Assembly: GCA_026996985.1 (NCBI GenBank)
Contig: JALWJR010000067.1
Location: 1 to 11,773 of the forward strand
Direction: 5' to 3'
DNA length: 11,773 nucleotides
From: Candidatus Kaiserbacteria bacterium
GTDB lineage: Bacteria > Patescibacteriota > Minisyncoccia > Phycocordibacterales > UBA2100
Positions within the stretch are counted from its first letter, which is position 1; every line of letters starts with the position of its first letter. The position numbers were made by a program, and so were the translations under genes. Shown piece by piece: positions 11,518-11,773 of this stretch. Under the pieces are notes generated by a model. The model had not been told where the DNA came from, made no database searches, and saw only the letters and a list, made by a program, of their open reading frames with translations.

Positions 11518-11773
11518 TTTAAAAAACAAAGTTTTAGAAAAAATCAAAAAAGGCGAGGTAAAAAGAAAGTCAGTGCTTTACTTTATCGGCAAAAATTACT
11601 TTTTCTGGGCTATGTTTTTTGTATCTATATTTGTAGGCTCGGCTTCTTTTGCGGTATTTATAAGACAGTTTTTAATTGAGTCAGGGCCGTGGTATGAGCT
11701 TTTTGAAGAATATGGAGTAAGGTACAAAGTGGAGTTTTTGCCATTTTTGTGGCTTTTTGTTCTTGTTTTGTTT
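11510..11773 (+). CDS. Putative membrane anti-sigma factor (N-terminal 88 codons, cut by the right edge)
   Basis: The frame opens with ATGAGTAA, in which the sigma stop codon overlaps the new start by 8 nt, so translation is probably coupled. The visible 88 residues have a basic cytoplasmic N-terminus (KVLEKIKKGEVKRKS), a transmembrane helix at about 30-51, a loop with GPWYELFEEYG (59-69) and the start of a second helix (76-88). I see no zinc-binding anti-sigma motif (HxxxCxxC). The KxxEKIKxGxVKxK start followed by helices recalls a CPR membrane family often found behind ECF factors, but I cannot verify this. The anti-sigma role is inferred from gene order. The stop codon and any sensor domain lie beyond the window. 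Confidence 0.7.
   Translation, partial: MSNLKNKVLEKIKKGEVKRKSVLYFIGKNYFFWAMFFVSIFVGSASFAVFIRQFLIESGPWYELFEEYGVRYKVEFLPFLWLFVLVLF

Noticed and set aside
1..11773. CRISPR arrays, tRNA/rRNA genes, insertion sequences, integrases
   Set aside because: No spaced direct repeats, no cloverleaf sequence, and no transposase or integrase motifs were seen in either strand.

Overview
The window looks like part of a Patescibacteria (Candidate Phyla Radiation) chromosome, most likely Parcubacteria-like. The basis is a streamlined gene set: a short MurF lacking the usual N-terminal domain, an isolated purC and an isolated orotate phosphoribosyltransferase-like gene, small secreted or membrane proteins of CPR style, an AT-leaning sequence, very short intergenic gaps and many start codons directly behind a -10 box. 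bL9 is present, which as I recall argues against Microgenomates. TGA serves as a stop codon (for example at the end of the S41 protease gene), so code 25 is unlikely. All taxonomy here is inference.

Layout from left to right. On the minus strand, positions 1-1332 hold the N-terminal 444 codons of uvrA, running off the left edge. Next comes a minus-strand operon read from 5147 down to 1433: D-Ala-D-Ala ligase, MurF, an exonuclease X-type 3'-5' exonuclease and a PyrE-like phosphoribosyltransferase, closed by a terminator at 1397-1417. Ddl makes the dipeptide that MurF attaches to UDP-MurNAc-tripeptide, so these two form a peptidoglycan unit; the other two seem to be passengers. Positions 5197-5980 hold two small minus-strand envelope genes: a membrane-anchored Ada-type zinc-domain protein and a secreted four-cysteine protein. 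rpmA (bL27) diverges from them on the plus strand and converges on rplI (bL9), with a shared bidirectional terminator at 6307-6335.

The minus-strand group from 8378 to 6359 is a short acidic Cys-cluster protein, a membrane-anchored S41/CtpA protease and rplI. Two separately promoted minus-strand genes follow, purC and fpg/mutM. To the right the direction flips: a divergent promoter region at 10212-10359 serves fpg on one side and, on the plus strand, a secreted Tyr/Asp/Lys-repeat protein with a C-terminal coiled coil. After a strong terminator comes an ECF sigma factor overlapping a membrane protein that is probably its anti-sigma factor, cut by the right edge.

The most distinctive points are: (i) the secreted repeat protein beside a sigma/anti-sigma pair, a possible surface system; (ii) six genes whose -10-like box lies 6-8 nt before the ATG, implying leaderless mRNAs, while several downstream or long-leader genes carry Shine-Dalgarno sites; (iii) trimmed or altered house-keeping enzymes: UvrA without its insertion domain, MurF without its N-terminal domain, Fpg with a three-cysteine zinc finger and Ddl with an altered signature. 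No tRNA, rRNA, CRISPR array or insertion sequence was seen, and no gene-free stretch exceeds 150 bases.
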